Source: JAICMB01 sp035295125 (GTDB lineage: Bacteria > Acidobacteriota > Terriglobia > Bryobacterales > Bryobacteraceae). From it: a stretch of DNA of 36,789 bases. Positions 25,901-33,662 of this stretch are shown in pieces; within the stretch, counting starts at the first letter, position 1; each line of letters starts with the position of its first letter. A model generated the notes under the pieces. That model worked only from the letters and a program-made list of their open reading frames with translations. It made no database searches and was not told where the DNA came from. The translations under genes and the position numbers were made by a program. The stretch lies in contig DATGJP010000118.1 of NCBI GenBank assembly GCA_035295125.1, forward strand, positions 1-36,789, in the 5' to 3' direction.

Positions 25901-26580
25901 ACCTGGACATCCGCAAAGCTGGAAACCCACAGCTTCAAGCGCTGCGGTTCACCGCTGGCGTCGTAGCTGGCCGTTAAGACGCCGCGGATTGTGACAGTGG
26001 AACCGTTCAGCCTTGTAAAGTCGCTTCCCGCGAGATTCAAAACCCAGGCCTCCAACTGCTGCCGTTTCGTTTGCAGAATCACATCGAGTCTTCCGGTGCC
26101 CGCGAGCGCTACGTGATTGACGGCGCCATGCACCTCTACGCGGCGGTACTCCAGGGGCGCCGGCGCTGTTTCTCCGGGTTCAAACGGGCGGGCCTGGGTA
26201 TTCTCAATTTCACGAAGCGGTTGGAGAGATGCCCGGATAACCAGGGGATTGTGCCCGCCGGCAGCCGCGACACCCACGACTTCGGCCTTTTGGGGGACTC
26301 GAAACATCTCCGGTATAACGACATTTTCGACGCGGACGCCCCCGGTGGCATCCTCAAGGAACAGGAGCTTCCAGTTCCGGTCTGCGTATGTGACGGTGCC
26401 GGTGAGATGAACCTGGATCTGATCCTGAAGGTAGTTGGGGGGCAAGGCTCTGAGTTGCTCGACGGTTGTGATGACGCGGTGGGAAGGCACACTTGCGCGA
26501 TGGCAGGCTCCTGCAGAGAGAAGGAGAGCCGCGGTTAGAGCATCGATGCCTATGCGTCGTAGTCGGGGGCGTACACCCAC
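22912..26580 (-). CDS. Hybrid sensor histidine kinase with six OB-like periplasmic segments and two receiver domains
   Basis: A 1222-residue membrane signalling protein. The N-terminal hydrophobic stretch ends LSAGAC (signal peptide or weak lipobox). Residues 45-635 form a large exported region with about six OB-fold-like segments, a membrane helix at 647-668 and a short coiled-coil-like linker. The kinase core has the H box SHEIRTPMNG (H709), N box NLVGNAVKFT, G1 DTGIGI and G2 GGTGLGLAI. Two receivers follow: REC1 (about 945-1065) with D999, and REC2 (about 1098-1215) with D1147; both keep the DD/ED pair and the KP motif. No Hpt domain or output domain is present, so a separate Hpt or response regulator must exist elsewhere. 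The ligand is unknown. The gene is bracketed by inverted palindrome pairs. Confidence 0.93.
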   Translation of the reverse strand: MGVRPRLRRIGIDALTAALLLSAGACHRASVPSHRVITTVEQLRALPPNYLQDQIQVHLTGTVTYADRNWKLLFLEDATGGVRVENVVIPEMFRVPQKAEVVGVAAAGGHNPLVIRASLQPLREIENTQARPFEPGETAPAPLEYRRVEVHGAVNHVALAGTGRLDVILQTKRQQLEAWVLNLAGSDFTRLNGSTVTIRGVLTASYDASGEPQRLKLWVSSFADVQVDRPAANSNPPPLQKSESQDHAITSVGEIHTMAPEKAAQALPVHLHAVVTFYEPDGRALFVQDQTGGIYVAAHALGNTIFEEGQALVVDGLTGPGEFAPIVTSPHIQIVGKGPLPVPRRLEIDELISGREDSDWVEAEGVVQSAAYSGSTTVLEAVWGTHRFSVQVRGRISTGELINARVRFRGVCGSRFNSRRQLIGIQLRVPSAQFIQVVEAPSHLAAIPQRIVDLTRFSQRGGLGVPDKIRGVVIMTRPEGPTFVHDGTSGIVIQHHNSQVLKLGDVVEAIGITQPGEFSPSMQEAEIQRIASGAPPRPQRVTADQVLDDGVDLQLIEIDAFLIDQFVTPTEKTLLLEAGGVTFTAKLDLSDRLPVLQTDSLLRLTGVSSIHLGDLQDVRPGTFSLAIRSSRDIAVIRDAPWWTLQRTLAASGVTAVVAVLALIWVFMLRRRVRLQTSTIVGKLAQERVLKIAAEQASRAKSEFLANMSHEIRTPMNGVIGMTGLLLDTDLTPDQRSYVDTVRRSGEALLTVINDILDFSKIEAGKLAIEAYPFDLCLVVEDVVEMLAPRAEENSIDLVLQYPPETPRHFVGDAGRVRQVITNLVGNAVKFTRSGHVLIRVQCESTDTETASIRVAVSDTGIGIPPEKLAAIFDKFTQADASTSRRYGGTGLGLAICKHLIELMGGSIHVESKEGKGSTFSFTLPFKLAADSCQEPAPLADLRGLRVLIVDDNEINRRVIHEQISAWGMRNGSFATGEDAWDALRAARNSGDPYDMVILDYHMPGMDGAALAALIKSDPLVSDALVVMLSSIGHWGEVKGLTQGTVDVCLTKPVRSSQLLNSLATAWSKRANRIQVPNAAHGGPARPSLAGKFASLSFRVLVAEDNIVNQTVARRILERLGVRTDVAANGREAIEMVQLLPYDLVFMDCQMPEVDGYEAAREIRRREGSARHITIIAMTAEAIDGSRERCFAAGMDDFVSKPVKVEDIVDAIEKWSCAAVNRA

Positions 26581-26696
26581 ATTCAGTTATTCGGCTTAAT
26601 GGGGGTAGAGCGTTAGACATCGGGCTGCTTGGAGAAGCCCAAGGTCAGTTAGTCTTCCGCGATGGGGTGTGACGGCAGGTTGCCAACTCCAGTATT

Positions 26697-26734
26697 GCCG
26701 GCTTCAGCCGGCATATTGGCAGCCTAAAGGCTGC
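26697..26734 (-). repeat. Paired palindrome, family II (copy E)
   Basis: GCCGGCTTCAGCCGGC (26697-26712), a 6-base spacer, then GCAGCCTAAAGGCTGC (26719-26734). The first hairpin is the exact reverse complement of the second hairpin of copy D. The element lies 33 bases after the Nramp-UspA stop and upstream of the kinase start on the same strand. It may terminate or attenuate transcription from the transporter gene; there is no U-run. Confidence 0.8.
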
Positions 26735-26766
26735 GTTACTGCACTTCCGTGGACCAGCGAGCTGCG

Positions 26767-28647
26767 TCAGACTTCGCTACGAACGACTAAGACGGGGGTC
26801 TTGAGATTGTGGCGGACGGCATTGATCGTCGTCCCGAACACTATGTCTTTCAGGCCTTTGTGACCGTGGGCTCCCATGACGATCAGGTCGGGTTCGAGAT
26901 CGCGGGCGTAGCGGACGATCTCGCGTCCGGGGTTCAGGGAATGGCGAACCACCATCTCAACTTCTATGCCCTGGCTGCGGAGGGTGTCCTCAATGCGCGT
27001 AAAGTAGGCACGGCCCTCTTGGATTTCCGCGGTTTCCGACATTGCGCCGTACATTTGGCTGGTGACACCCTCCTCAATATGCAGGAGGTAGAGCTTGGCG
27101 CCCTGGGGCCGCGCCAGTGCGGCAGCGTGGGCTATGGCGGGGCGATCGAGCGCGCTGTGGTCGAGGGGCACGAGGATGTTCCGGTAGATTGGCGTCGGGA
27201 GCGCGGCGGCGACTGCCGGAATCGCTCCGGGGAGCGGTTCAATTGGTTTTCGGCGGGCACGCCGAAGCTGCGGCTCGAGGGTAATCCAGAACAGCAGAAC
27301 TACCAGGCCGATGATGATGGGATACAGAATCCAGGCGAGCCAGCCCGAGAGCCAGTCCTTGGCGTCGAGAATCACAAGCCAGACGTTGAGGCCAAGGATC
27401 GTGGCGGCTGCCCCCCAAGCCAGAAACTTAACCCAGAACGGATTGGCCAGGGAACCCATGCGCGTTCGGTCGTTTGTGAACTGGACCAGGGGGATCACCG
27501 CGAAGGGTAGCTGCAGGCTGAGGATAACCTGGCTCAAGAGGATCAATTGATACGATCCGCGATCGCCCACGATCCACACCGTCAGCGCGGCGGGGATGAT
27601 GGCGGCTGCCCGGGTGAGGGAGCGGCGCAGCCAGGGGGTCATGCGGATTTGCAGAAAGCCCTCCATCACCACTTGGCCGGCCATGGTGCCGGTCATTGTG
27701 GAGGACTGCCCCGAACAAAGCAGCGCGATGCCGAAAACGACGCTCGCAGCCGCCGTACCCAGCAGCGGCGAGAGCAACTGATGTGCTTGCTGGATCTCGG
27801 TGACGACGATTCCGCGGCGGAAGAAGATACTCGCGGATAAAACCAGAATCGCGATGTTGACTAACATGGCGCCGTTCAGCGCGATGGTGGAATCGACGAA
27901 GTTGTAATGACAGGCGAGACGCTTTTCGTTTTCAGTGGGGCCGATGCGGCGGGTCTGGACGAGAGCCGAATGCAGGTAGAGATTGTGGGGCATCACGGTC
28001 GCGCCAAGAATCCCAATGGCAATGTAAAGGCTTTGACTGTTGACGTGGGGGACGAGACCGGCAGGAATTTTTGCGAGATCGGGCACCGCCCAGAGAATCT
28101 CGGCGAGAAAACAGCCCCCGATGATCGTGATTAAGGAGAGGATGAAGCTCTCAATAACACGGATGCCCATGCGGCTGAACCAGAGCACGAGCAAAGTGTC
28201 CGCGGCTGTGATCAGGACCCCAGCCAGGACCGGGATGTGGAACAGGAGGTTGAGAGCGATGGCGGCGCCTAAGACTTCGGCGAGGTCGCAGGCAGCGATG
28301 GCGATTTCGCACAAGACCCACAACATGGCTGATACAGGCCGTGGGTAGGTTTCGCGGCAGGCTTGGGCGAGGTCGCGTTGCGTCGCGATTCCCAAGCGGG
28401 CACTGAGTGTCTGGAGCAGGATGGCCATCAGGCTGGACAGCACGATGACCCAGAGGAGTTGATATCCGAAACGCGCGCCGCCCTCGAGGTCGGTAGCCCA
28501 ATTGCCGGGGTCCATATAGCCGACACTAATGAGGTAAGCGGGTCCGGAGAACGCGAAGATGCGGCGCCAAAGCGATGGGTGGGAGGTTGGGACGGAAGAG
28601 TGGACTTCCGCCAGGGAACGACCTGAAGCTGTAGTTTCCGAAAACAA
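26767..28647 (-). CDS. Nramp-family divalent metal transporter fused to a UspA domain
   Basis: A 626-residue inner-membrane protein. Residues about 30-460 are an Nramp (MntH-like) transporter for Mn2+ or Fe2+ driven by protons: the metal-binding DPGNWATD is at 46-53 and the second signature MPHNLYLHS is in the sixth membrane segment. About eleven membrane segments can be traced. Residues 488-626 are a universal stress protein domain (YRNILVPLDHS) with an ATP-binding Gx2Gx9GT motif in GAHGHKGLKDIVFGT. The fused domain suggests that ATP or stress state modulates transport; this is inference. The start is TTG at 28647, since no ATG or GTG occurs between it and the first conserved residues; there is no good ribosome site. 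A palindrome lies directly upstream. Confidence 0.92.
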   Translation of the reverse strand: MFSETTASGRSLAEVHSSVPTSHPSLWRRIFAFSGPAYLISVGYMDPGNWATDLEGGARFGYQLLWVIVLSSLMAILLQTLSARLGIATQRDLAQACRETYPRPVSAMLWVLCEIAIAACDLAEVLGAAIALNLLFHIPVLAGVLITAADTLLVLWFSRMGIRVIESFILSLITIIGGCFLAEILWAVPDLAKIPAGLVPHVNSQSLYIAIGILGATVMPHNLYLHSALVQTRRIGPTENEKRLACHYNFVDSTIALNGAMLVNIAILVLSASIFFRRGIVVTEIQQAHQLLSPLLGTAAASVVFGIALLCSGQSSTMTGTMAGQVVMEGFLQIRMTPWLRRSLTRAAAIIPAALTVWIVGDRGSYQLILLSQVILSLQLPFAVIPLVQFTNDRTRMGSLANPFWVKFLAWGAAATILGLNVWLVILDAKDWLSGWLAWILYPIIIGLVVLLFWITLEPQLRRARRKPIEPLPGAIPAVAAALPTPIYRNILVPLDHSALDRPAIAHAAALARPQGAKLYLLHIEEGVTSQMYGAMSETAEIQEGRAYFTRIEDTLRSQGIEVEMVVRHSLNPGREIVRYARDLEPDLIVMGAHGHKGLKDIVFGTTINAVRHNLKTPVLVVRSEV

Positions 28648-28648
28648 G

Positions 28649-28662
28649 TTAACTATAGTTTA
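28649..28662 (-). promoter_or_regulatory. Palindromic operator-like site before the Nramp-UspA gene
   Basis: AACTATAGTT (28651-28660) is a perfect 10-base palindrome extended to TTAACTATAGTTTA with one mismatch, and it overlaps a second one, AGTTAACT (28647-28654). A possible -10 box, TACAAT on the minus strand, abuts it at 28662-28667, without a good -35. The site may bind a metal-responsive (DtxR/MntR-type) regulator, as is usual for mntH genes, but the sequence does not closely match a consensus I know. Confidence 0.35.
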
Positions 28663-28831
28663 TTGTATCTGTCCTGGTAAAGCAATCCTTTAGTTCAAAC
28701 GGCCCGTTGCGGCCACTTTGGTGGTTTTCGGCCAATGAACGGACGTTAACAATGTGGCCTAATGTATTGAAACCATACTGTTTGTTGGTTGGGCCGTGAA
28801 GTGCAAATGATGGGTCGGCAACGAGGTCCGT

Positions 28832-30910
28832 ATGAAACTGAGTCACGCAAGTTTGGTACTTCTGATCGCTGGGTCCATCGTGTTTGCGCAGGACCCGGGT
28901 CCGCAGGCCGCCGTGCCGCCGGACAATGGTCAGCAAGCTCAAGCTGTGGACGACAACCAGCCCGGACGCGGCATCGCGCGCATCAGCCTGCTGAATGGCG
29001 ACGTTTCAGTACGACGAGGCGACTCGGGTGATGTGACGGCCGCTGCGATCAACGCGCCTCTCGGACCGCAGGATGGCCTGCTCACGAGTTCCACCGCACG
29101 CGCCGAATTGCAGTTCGACGCCGCCAATTCCGTGCGGATCGCTCCTAATTCAGAAGTCCAGATGGGCGATTTGCAGTACAACGTGCATATTGTTCAGGTG
29201 GCGATTGGGACCGTTACTTATACTGTCCTGAACGATTCGCAGGCGCAATCGGAAATCGATACGCCCAACGTAGCGGTTCGGCCATTACAGAGGGGCGCTT
29301 ATAGGATCACAGTTCGGGAAGACGGCACATCGGAGATCGTAGTTCGATCGGGAGAAGCGGAGGTAGCCACTCAACGCGGCTCCGAGCACGTGCGGGCCGG
29401 CCAGATGATGATGGTTCGCGGGAACCCGCCGGATGTGGAATTCCAGGTTGTGGCCGCGCCGGCTCTCGATGAATGGGATAGCTGGAATCAATCGCGCGAC
29501 CGGCAGGTCACAAGTTCGCGGTCGGCGCAGAACGTCAATCCCAACATTTACGGAACCGAGGATTTGGACCAGAACGGGCGCTGGCAGTACGATTCCACCT
29601 ACAACCAGAATGTGTGGGTTCCCTCGGTGGGACCGGACTGGGCGCCGTATCGTGACGGTCGCTGGGTTTGGGAAGACTGGTACGGCTGGACCTGGGTTGG
29701 AGCTGAGCCGTGGGGCTGGGCGCCTTATCACTTTGGCCGTTGGTATCATGCCGGATTTGGCTGGGCCTGGTGGCCGGGACCGGTCGTTGGTCCGTGCTAC
29801 TGGCGCCCGGCGCTAGTGGGCTTCTTTGGATTCGGCGGCGGTGGTTTTGGAGTTGGTTTCGGGTTCGGGAATGTCGGCTGGGTTCCGCTGGCTCCGTTTG
29901 AGCCGCTGCACCCCTGGTGGGGTCGTTGGGGCGGGTACGGCCGAAACGTTTTCGTCAACAACACCACGATCATCAACCATGGAAATATCGGGAACGTCTA
30001 CCGGAACGCGCGGTTTGGAAACTCGATCACCGCGGTTAGCGCGGGGAATTTCGGACGGCGGGCGGGTGGATTCAACGCGATGAGCGCGAACCAGGTGGGC
30101 AGCGCGGGAGTTGTTCGAGGAATGCTTCCCGTGGCGCCGGACCGGTCGAGCCTGCGCATGTCGGACCGGGCAGTGAACATGTCGCGGATGCCGCAGGTGC
30201 GGAACCAGCAGTTCTTCAGCCGCATGCCGCAGTCGCAGGCGCAGCATATTCCGTTTGAGCAACAGCAGCGGATGGTACAACAAGCGGGACGCAATGCGTT
30301 TACTGGATCTAGTGGTGCGGTGACGAACCCCGGCGGCTTCTCACGGGCGGGCGGGTCCTCCAGTCCCGTGCAGTCGCCGGGTGGCTGGCGGCAGTCGTCG
30401 GATCGTCCGTCCTCGAGTGGCGGGACACCGCCGTCGGGCGTGAATCACGGCTGGAGCCGTTTTGGCGAGCCAATCCACAACAGTGGCGGCGCCTCACAGC
30501 AGTCCTCTTTTGCCGGGCGGCAAGGTGGCTACGCGCCACAGGCGAATTATCGGTCCGAGCAATCTAATAGCGGGTCGCCAAGTGGAGGTCGTTATAGCGC
30601 GCCGGCATCGCAGGGGAACGGTTGGGGAAGCGGTGGCAGTGGCGCGGTCCGTATTAGTCCTCCGATCGTACGAGAGCGGCCCTCGACCCCCCAGAACTAC
30701 GGCGGTGGTGCGATGTCCTCCCCCCGTAGTTTTGGGGGCAGCGGAGGTGGTGGTGGTCGCGCGGCGACTCCAGCTCCCGCACCCCGCAGCTACAGCGGCG
30801 GTGGTGGCAGCGCCCCGCGTGGCGGAGGCGGCGGTGGCGGTGGTTCGCACGGCGGCGGCGGCGGTGGCGGTTCGCATAGCAGCGGTGGCGGCGGCGGACA
30901 CCACAGGTAA
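28832..30910 (+). CDS. Exported FecR-domain protein with DUF6600-like Trp-rich region and Gly/His-rich tail
   Basis: A 692-residue secreted or cell-envelope protein with a Sec signal peptide (MKLSHASLVLLIAGSIVFA). Residues about 48-210 form a FecR-like domain (GIARISLLNGDVSVRRGDSG, ENxxRI-type strands and VRSGEAEVATQRGSEHVRAG). Residues 230-330 are extremely rich in Trp/Tyr/Gly (YRDGRWVWEDWYGWTWVG, EPWGWAPYHFGRW), typical of DUF6600 proteins. The rest is low complexity: Gln/Met-rich, then Ser/Gly, ending in long Gly runs with His. FecR in proteobacteria is a sigma-factor regulator, but these orphan versions have no sigma factor nearby; role unknown. GAGG lies 6 bases before the ATG at 28832. 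A strong terminator follows. Confidence 0.88.
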   Translation: MKLSHASLVLLIAGSIVFAQDPGPQAAVPPDNGQQAQAVDDNQPGRGIARISLLNGDVSVRRGDSGDVTAAAINAPLGPQDGLLTSSTARAELQFDAANSVRIAPNSEVQMGDLQYNVHIVQVAIGTVTYTVLNDSQAQSEIDTPNVAVRPLQRGAYRITVREDGTSEIVVRSGEAEVATQRGSEHVRAGQMMMVRGNPPDVEFQVVAAPALDEWDSWNQSRDRQVTSSRSAQNVNPNIYGTEDLDQNGRWQYDSTYNQNVWVPSVGPDWAPYRDGRWVWEDWYGWTWVGAEPWGWAPYHFGRWYHAGFGWAWWPGPVVGPCYWRPALVGFFGFGGGGFGVGFGFGNVGWVPLAPFEPLHPWWGRWGGYGRNVFVNNTTIINHGNIGNVYRNARFGNSITAVSAGNFGRRAGGFNAMSANQVGSAGVVRGMLPVAPDRSSLRMSDRAVNMSRMPQVRNQQFFSRMPQSQAQHIPFEQQQRMVQQAGRNAFTGSSGAVTNPGGFSRAGGSSSPVQSPGGWRQSSDRPSSSGGTPPSGVNHGWSRFGEPIHNSGGASQQSSFAGRQGGYAPQANYRSEQSNSGSPSGGRYSAPASQGNGWGSGGSGAVRISPPIVRERPSTPQNYGGGAMSSPRSFGGSGGGGGRAATPAPAPRSYSGGGGSAPRGGGGGGGGSHGGGGGGGSHSSGGGGGHHR

Positions 30911-30932
30911 TCTCCTAAAGTTCTTCCCTCAT

Positions 30933-30972
30933 GGCCCGAGCGGCGACTTGGTCGGCTCGGGCCTCTTTTTTT
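30933..30972 (+). terminator. Rho-independent terminator after the FecR/DUF6600 gene
   Basis: A perfect 9-bp stem, GGCCCGAGC (30933-30941) with GCTCGGGCC (30955-30963), has a 13-base loop and is followed by TCTTTTTTTG. It begins 22 bases after the stop codon. This is the only classic terminator I find in the window. Confidence 0.88.
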
Positions 30973-30987
30973 GTCTTTGCCTTTCTG

Positions 30988-31015
30988 TTGACAACCTACA
31001 GAGTGTGGGTATATT
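30988..31015 (+). promoter_or_regulatory. Near-consensus sigma70 promoter of the ADOP permease gene
   Basis: TTGACA (30988-30993) is a perfect -35 box and TATATT (31010-31015) is a good -10, with a 16-base spacer. Transcription would start near 31022, about 29 bases before the GTG at 31051, leaving AGGAGA (31034-31039) in the leader. It starts 16 bases after the terminator T-run, so this gene is a separate unit. Confidence 0.75.
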
Positions 31016-31050
31016 CTGCTGTTGGATATCAACAGGAGATTTCGAAGCCG

Positions 31051-33660
31051 GTGATTCTGCTCAATCGGCTGCTGGCGTCGCTTCGGAAGGGGACGCTGGA
31101 TGCAGACCTGGACGCGGAACTGCGATTCCACCTGGATATGGAAACGGCGGAGAACATCCGCCGCGGAATGAGGCCTGAAGAGGCGCGGTATGCCGCACAG
31201 CGCAGCTTCGGAGGGGTTCAGAAAACGAAGGACGCGTGGCGCGACCGCCGCTATCTGCCCGACCTAGAGGCCGCGATTCGCGACATGCGTTACGCGCTGC
31301 GGTCGCTGCTTCGCACGCCGGCCTTCACATGCTTTGGCGTGATTACTCTGGCGCTCGGGATCGGCGCCAATACGGCGGTATTCAGCGCGCTTCACGCACT
31401 TGTTCTCCGTCCGCTTCCGTACCCTGAGCAGGAAGCCCTGGCAGCGATTTGTGAGACCTCCGTCTTTCAGGGGCAAGCGACGTTAATGTCCACCTCGGCG
31501 CCGAATCTTCTGGATTGGCGCGAGCAGAACCAGGTGTTCGACGGCATCGGTGCATACACTTCAGGCGGCGTGAATCTAACGCAGGGTAATGCGACTCTGC
31601 GCGTTCCGGCGGCTCGTGTCGAACCCGAGGTATTTCGAATCCTGCGAGTCAAGGCGCGGTTGGGACGGTATTTCTTCGTGGATGAAAATCAGACGGGCCG
31701 CGACCGTGTGGTGATTCTCAGCGATGGCCTGTGGAGCAGAGAGTTTGGCGCCGACTCCAATGTCATAGGCCGCGAGATTAGCGTGAACGGTGCGGATCAT
31801 GTCGTCATCGGGGTCATGCCGCCCGAGTTTCAGTTTCCTCCCCGAACACAAACCGAATTATGGACGCCGCTTAGCTTTGACCAAAACGCAAGGAGGGCGC
31901 GAGGGTCGCACTGGCTGATGGTCATCGCGCGTCTGAAGCCGGGTATTTCCTGGGCGGCGGCGCAATTGAATCTGAACGGGGTTGCGCGGCGCATCGGGGA
32001 GCAGTATGGGCGCTTCGGAGGTGTCCGGGTTCAACCCTTGCACGGTGATGCGGTGCGTGCAACCGAGGAGTTGCTTGTGGTGCTGTCCGGCGCAGTCGGT
32101 TTTGTTTTACTGTTGGCCTGCGCCAATGTATCGAGCTTGATTTTGGCGCGTGCCGCGGGGCAGCGCCGGGAACTGGCGGTTCGGGTGGCATTGGGCGCGG
32201 GACGATGGCGAATTGTGCGTCTACTGTGGGCTGAAAGCCTGGCGCTTTCCATCCTTGGAGGCGCCGCGGGTCTGTGGGGCGCGAGGCTTTCTGTTAGCGC
32301 GCTGCGGGCGAGGGCGGGCGATCGATTGCCCGTGGGCGTGACCGTTTCCGTAGACGCCTCCACGGTCTGGTTCTGCGCGATTGTCACGTTGGTTGCGGCG
32401 CTGCTGGCCGGGCTGATTCCCGCGTTGCGCGCCAGTCGCGTCGAGCTGGTGCCGGCTCTGAAGGACACCATTGAGTCGGCATCGCCGCTGCCACGGCATC
32501 GGCCCAATTGGCTCGTGGTTGCCGAAATCGCGTTGTCGCTCACTCTGGTTATTGGAGCGACGCTCCTCGTCAGGAGTCTTCGCCTTCTGGGTCAGGCGGA
32601 TCTCGGGTTCCGTCCGGAGCGCGTTTTGACGATGAAAGTTGCCCTCCCGCAAGCGCGGGCGGACTTTTACGATCAGCTTCTCTCGAATCTTAAAGACCTG
32701 CCGGGTGTGACCGCCACAGCGGCGGCCAGCCTTCTTCCGGTGGAGAGCTCCGACAACCGGTTTGTTTTTACGATTGCGGGCGCTGAGCCTGCAGGTCCCG
32801 GGCGAGAGCCCGGCGCGCTCGTGCGTATCGTAACGACGGAATATTTCGATGCGATGGGGATTCCCCTTCTTCGAGGACGCTGTTTTCGGAACGAGGATAC
32901 ACGGGGTGGAAGATTGGTAGCCGTAATCAACCGGCGGGCTGCAGAGAGTTATTTTCCGAACCGGGACGCCGTGGGAAAGAGTATCGCGCTGGGGGTCGGG
33001 GACGGGCGCGATGCCTGGATGACGGTGGTGGGTGTGGTGGGGAACCACTGGAACGGGGATGCGTACGATCCGGTTCCAGCTATGATCTTTACGCCACTAC
33101 GGCAGTTTCCCTGGCCGCTGGGAACGATGAGCATCGTGACGCGGACGTCGGTCGAATCGGTATCGCTGGTCACCGCAGCGCGACGAGCGGTGAAGAAACT
33201 CGATGCAGGCGCCGCGTTGTTTCAAGTAAAGACGATGGAGAAGATCATCTCGGATTCCACGGCCAGCACGCGATTCCTGTCGCAGCTCCTCACGGTGCTT
33301 GCGGCGCTGGCGCTTTCGCTGGCGCTGGTGGGTGTTTATGGAGTGATGTCGTACATTGTTTCCCGCCGCACGCATGAGGTGGGAGTGAAGATGGCGCTCG
33401 GCGCCAGCCGCGGCCGGGTGTTGCTGGAGATGCTAAGCCGCGGGCTGGTCAGCTCGTTCCTGGGCGCGATTTTGGGTCTCGTTTGTGCGGTGGTGGTGAG
33501 CCGTGGCTTGCGAGGATACATGATCGGCGTGCCGGTGCTCGATCTGGGTTCTTATTTGACGTCAGCGGTGGCGATACTCGGGGCGGCTCTTGTGGCTAGC
33601 TTTGTGCCTGCGTGGCGCGCGTCGCGGGTCGATTCCCTGATCGCTATGCGGTGCGAGTAG
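31051..33660 (+). CDS. ADOP-type ABC transporter permease (FtsX/MacB-like)
   Basis: An 869-residue inner-membrane protein of the acidobacterial duplicated orphan permease type. The N-terminal 80 residues hold the typical soluble helix pair (LDADLDAELRFHLDMETAENIRRGM, EEARYAAQRSFGGV). Two MacB-like permease modules follow, each with a periplasmic MacB_PCD domain and an FtsX-like set of membrane helices. The first starts near RTPAFTCFGVITLALGIGANTAVF; the last helices are near the C terminus (SYIVSRRTHEVGVKMALGASRGRVL). No ATPase gene is adjacent, as is usual for ADOPs, and no PadR regulator is visible. The GTG at 31051 is chosen because it follows the promoter and AGGAGA and gives a standard N terminus; the frame itself is open further upstream. 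Substrate unknown. Confidence 0.93.
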   Translation: MILLNRLLASLRKGTLDADLDAELRFHLDMETAENIRRGMRPEEARYAAQRSFGGVQKTKDAWRDRRYLPDLEAAIRDMRYALRSLLRTPAFTCFGVITLALGIGANTAVFSALHALVLRPLPYPEQEALAAICETSVFQGQATLMSTSAPNLLDWREQNQVFDGIGAYTSGGVNLTQGNATLRVPAARVEPEVFRILRVKARLGRYFFVDENQTGRDRVVILSDGLWSREFGADSNVIGREISVNGADHVVIGVMPPEFQFPPRTQTELWTPLSFDQNARRARGSHWLMVIARLKPGISWAAAQLNLNGVARRIGEQYGRFGGVRVQPLHGDAVRATEELLVVLSGAVGFVLLLACANVSSLILARAAGQRRELAVRVALGAGRWRIVRLLWAESLALSILGGAAGLWGARLSVSALRARAGDRLPVGVTVSVDASTVWFCAIVTLVAALLAGLIPALRASRVELVPALKDTIESASPLPRHRPNWLVVAEIALSLTLVIGATLLVRSLRLLGQADLGFRPERVLTMKVALPQARADFYDQLLSNLKDLPGVTATAAASLLPVESSDNRFVFTIAGAEPAGPGREPGALVRIVTTEYFDAMGIPLLRGRCFRNEDTRGGRLVAVINRRAAESYFPNRDAVGKSIALGVGDGRDAWMTVVGVVGNHWNGDAYDPVPAMIFTPLRQFPWPLGTMSIVTRTSVESVSLVTAARRAVKKLDAGAALFQVKTMEKIISDSTASTRFLSQLLTVLAALALSLALVGVYGVMSYIVSRRTHEVGVKMALGASRGRVLLEMLSRGLVSSFLGAILGLVCAVVVSRGLRGYMIGVPVLDLGSYLTSAVAILGAALVASFVPAWRASRVDSLIAMRCE

Positions 33661-33662
33661 GG

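Noticed and set aside
30494..30904. Long antisense ORF opposite the Gly-rich tail of the FecR/DUF6600 gene
   Set aside because: Its Ala/Thr/Arg-rich translation is the mirror of a GGC-rich low-complexity region.
30931..31050. N-terminal extension of the ADOP permease
   Set aside because: This part covers the terminator T-run and the promoter, so it is not translated as part of the permease.
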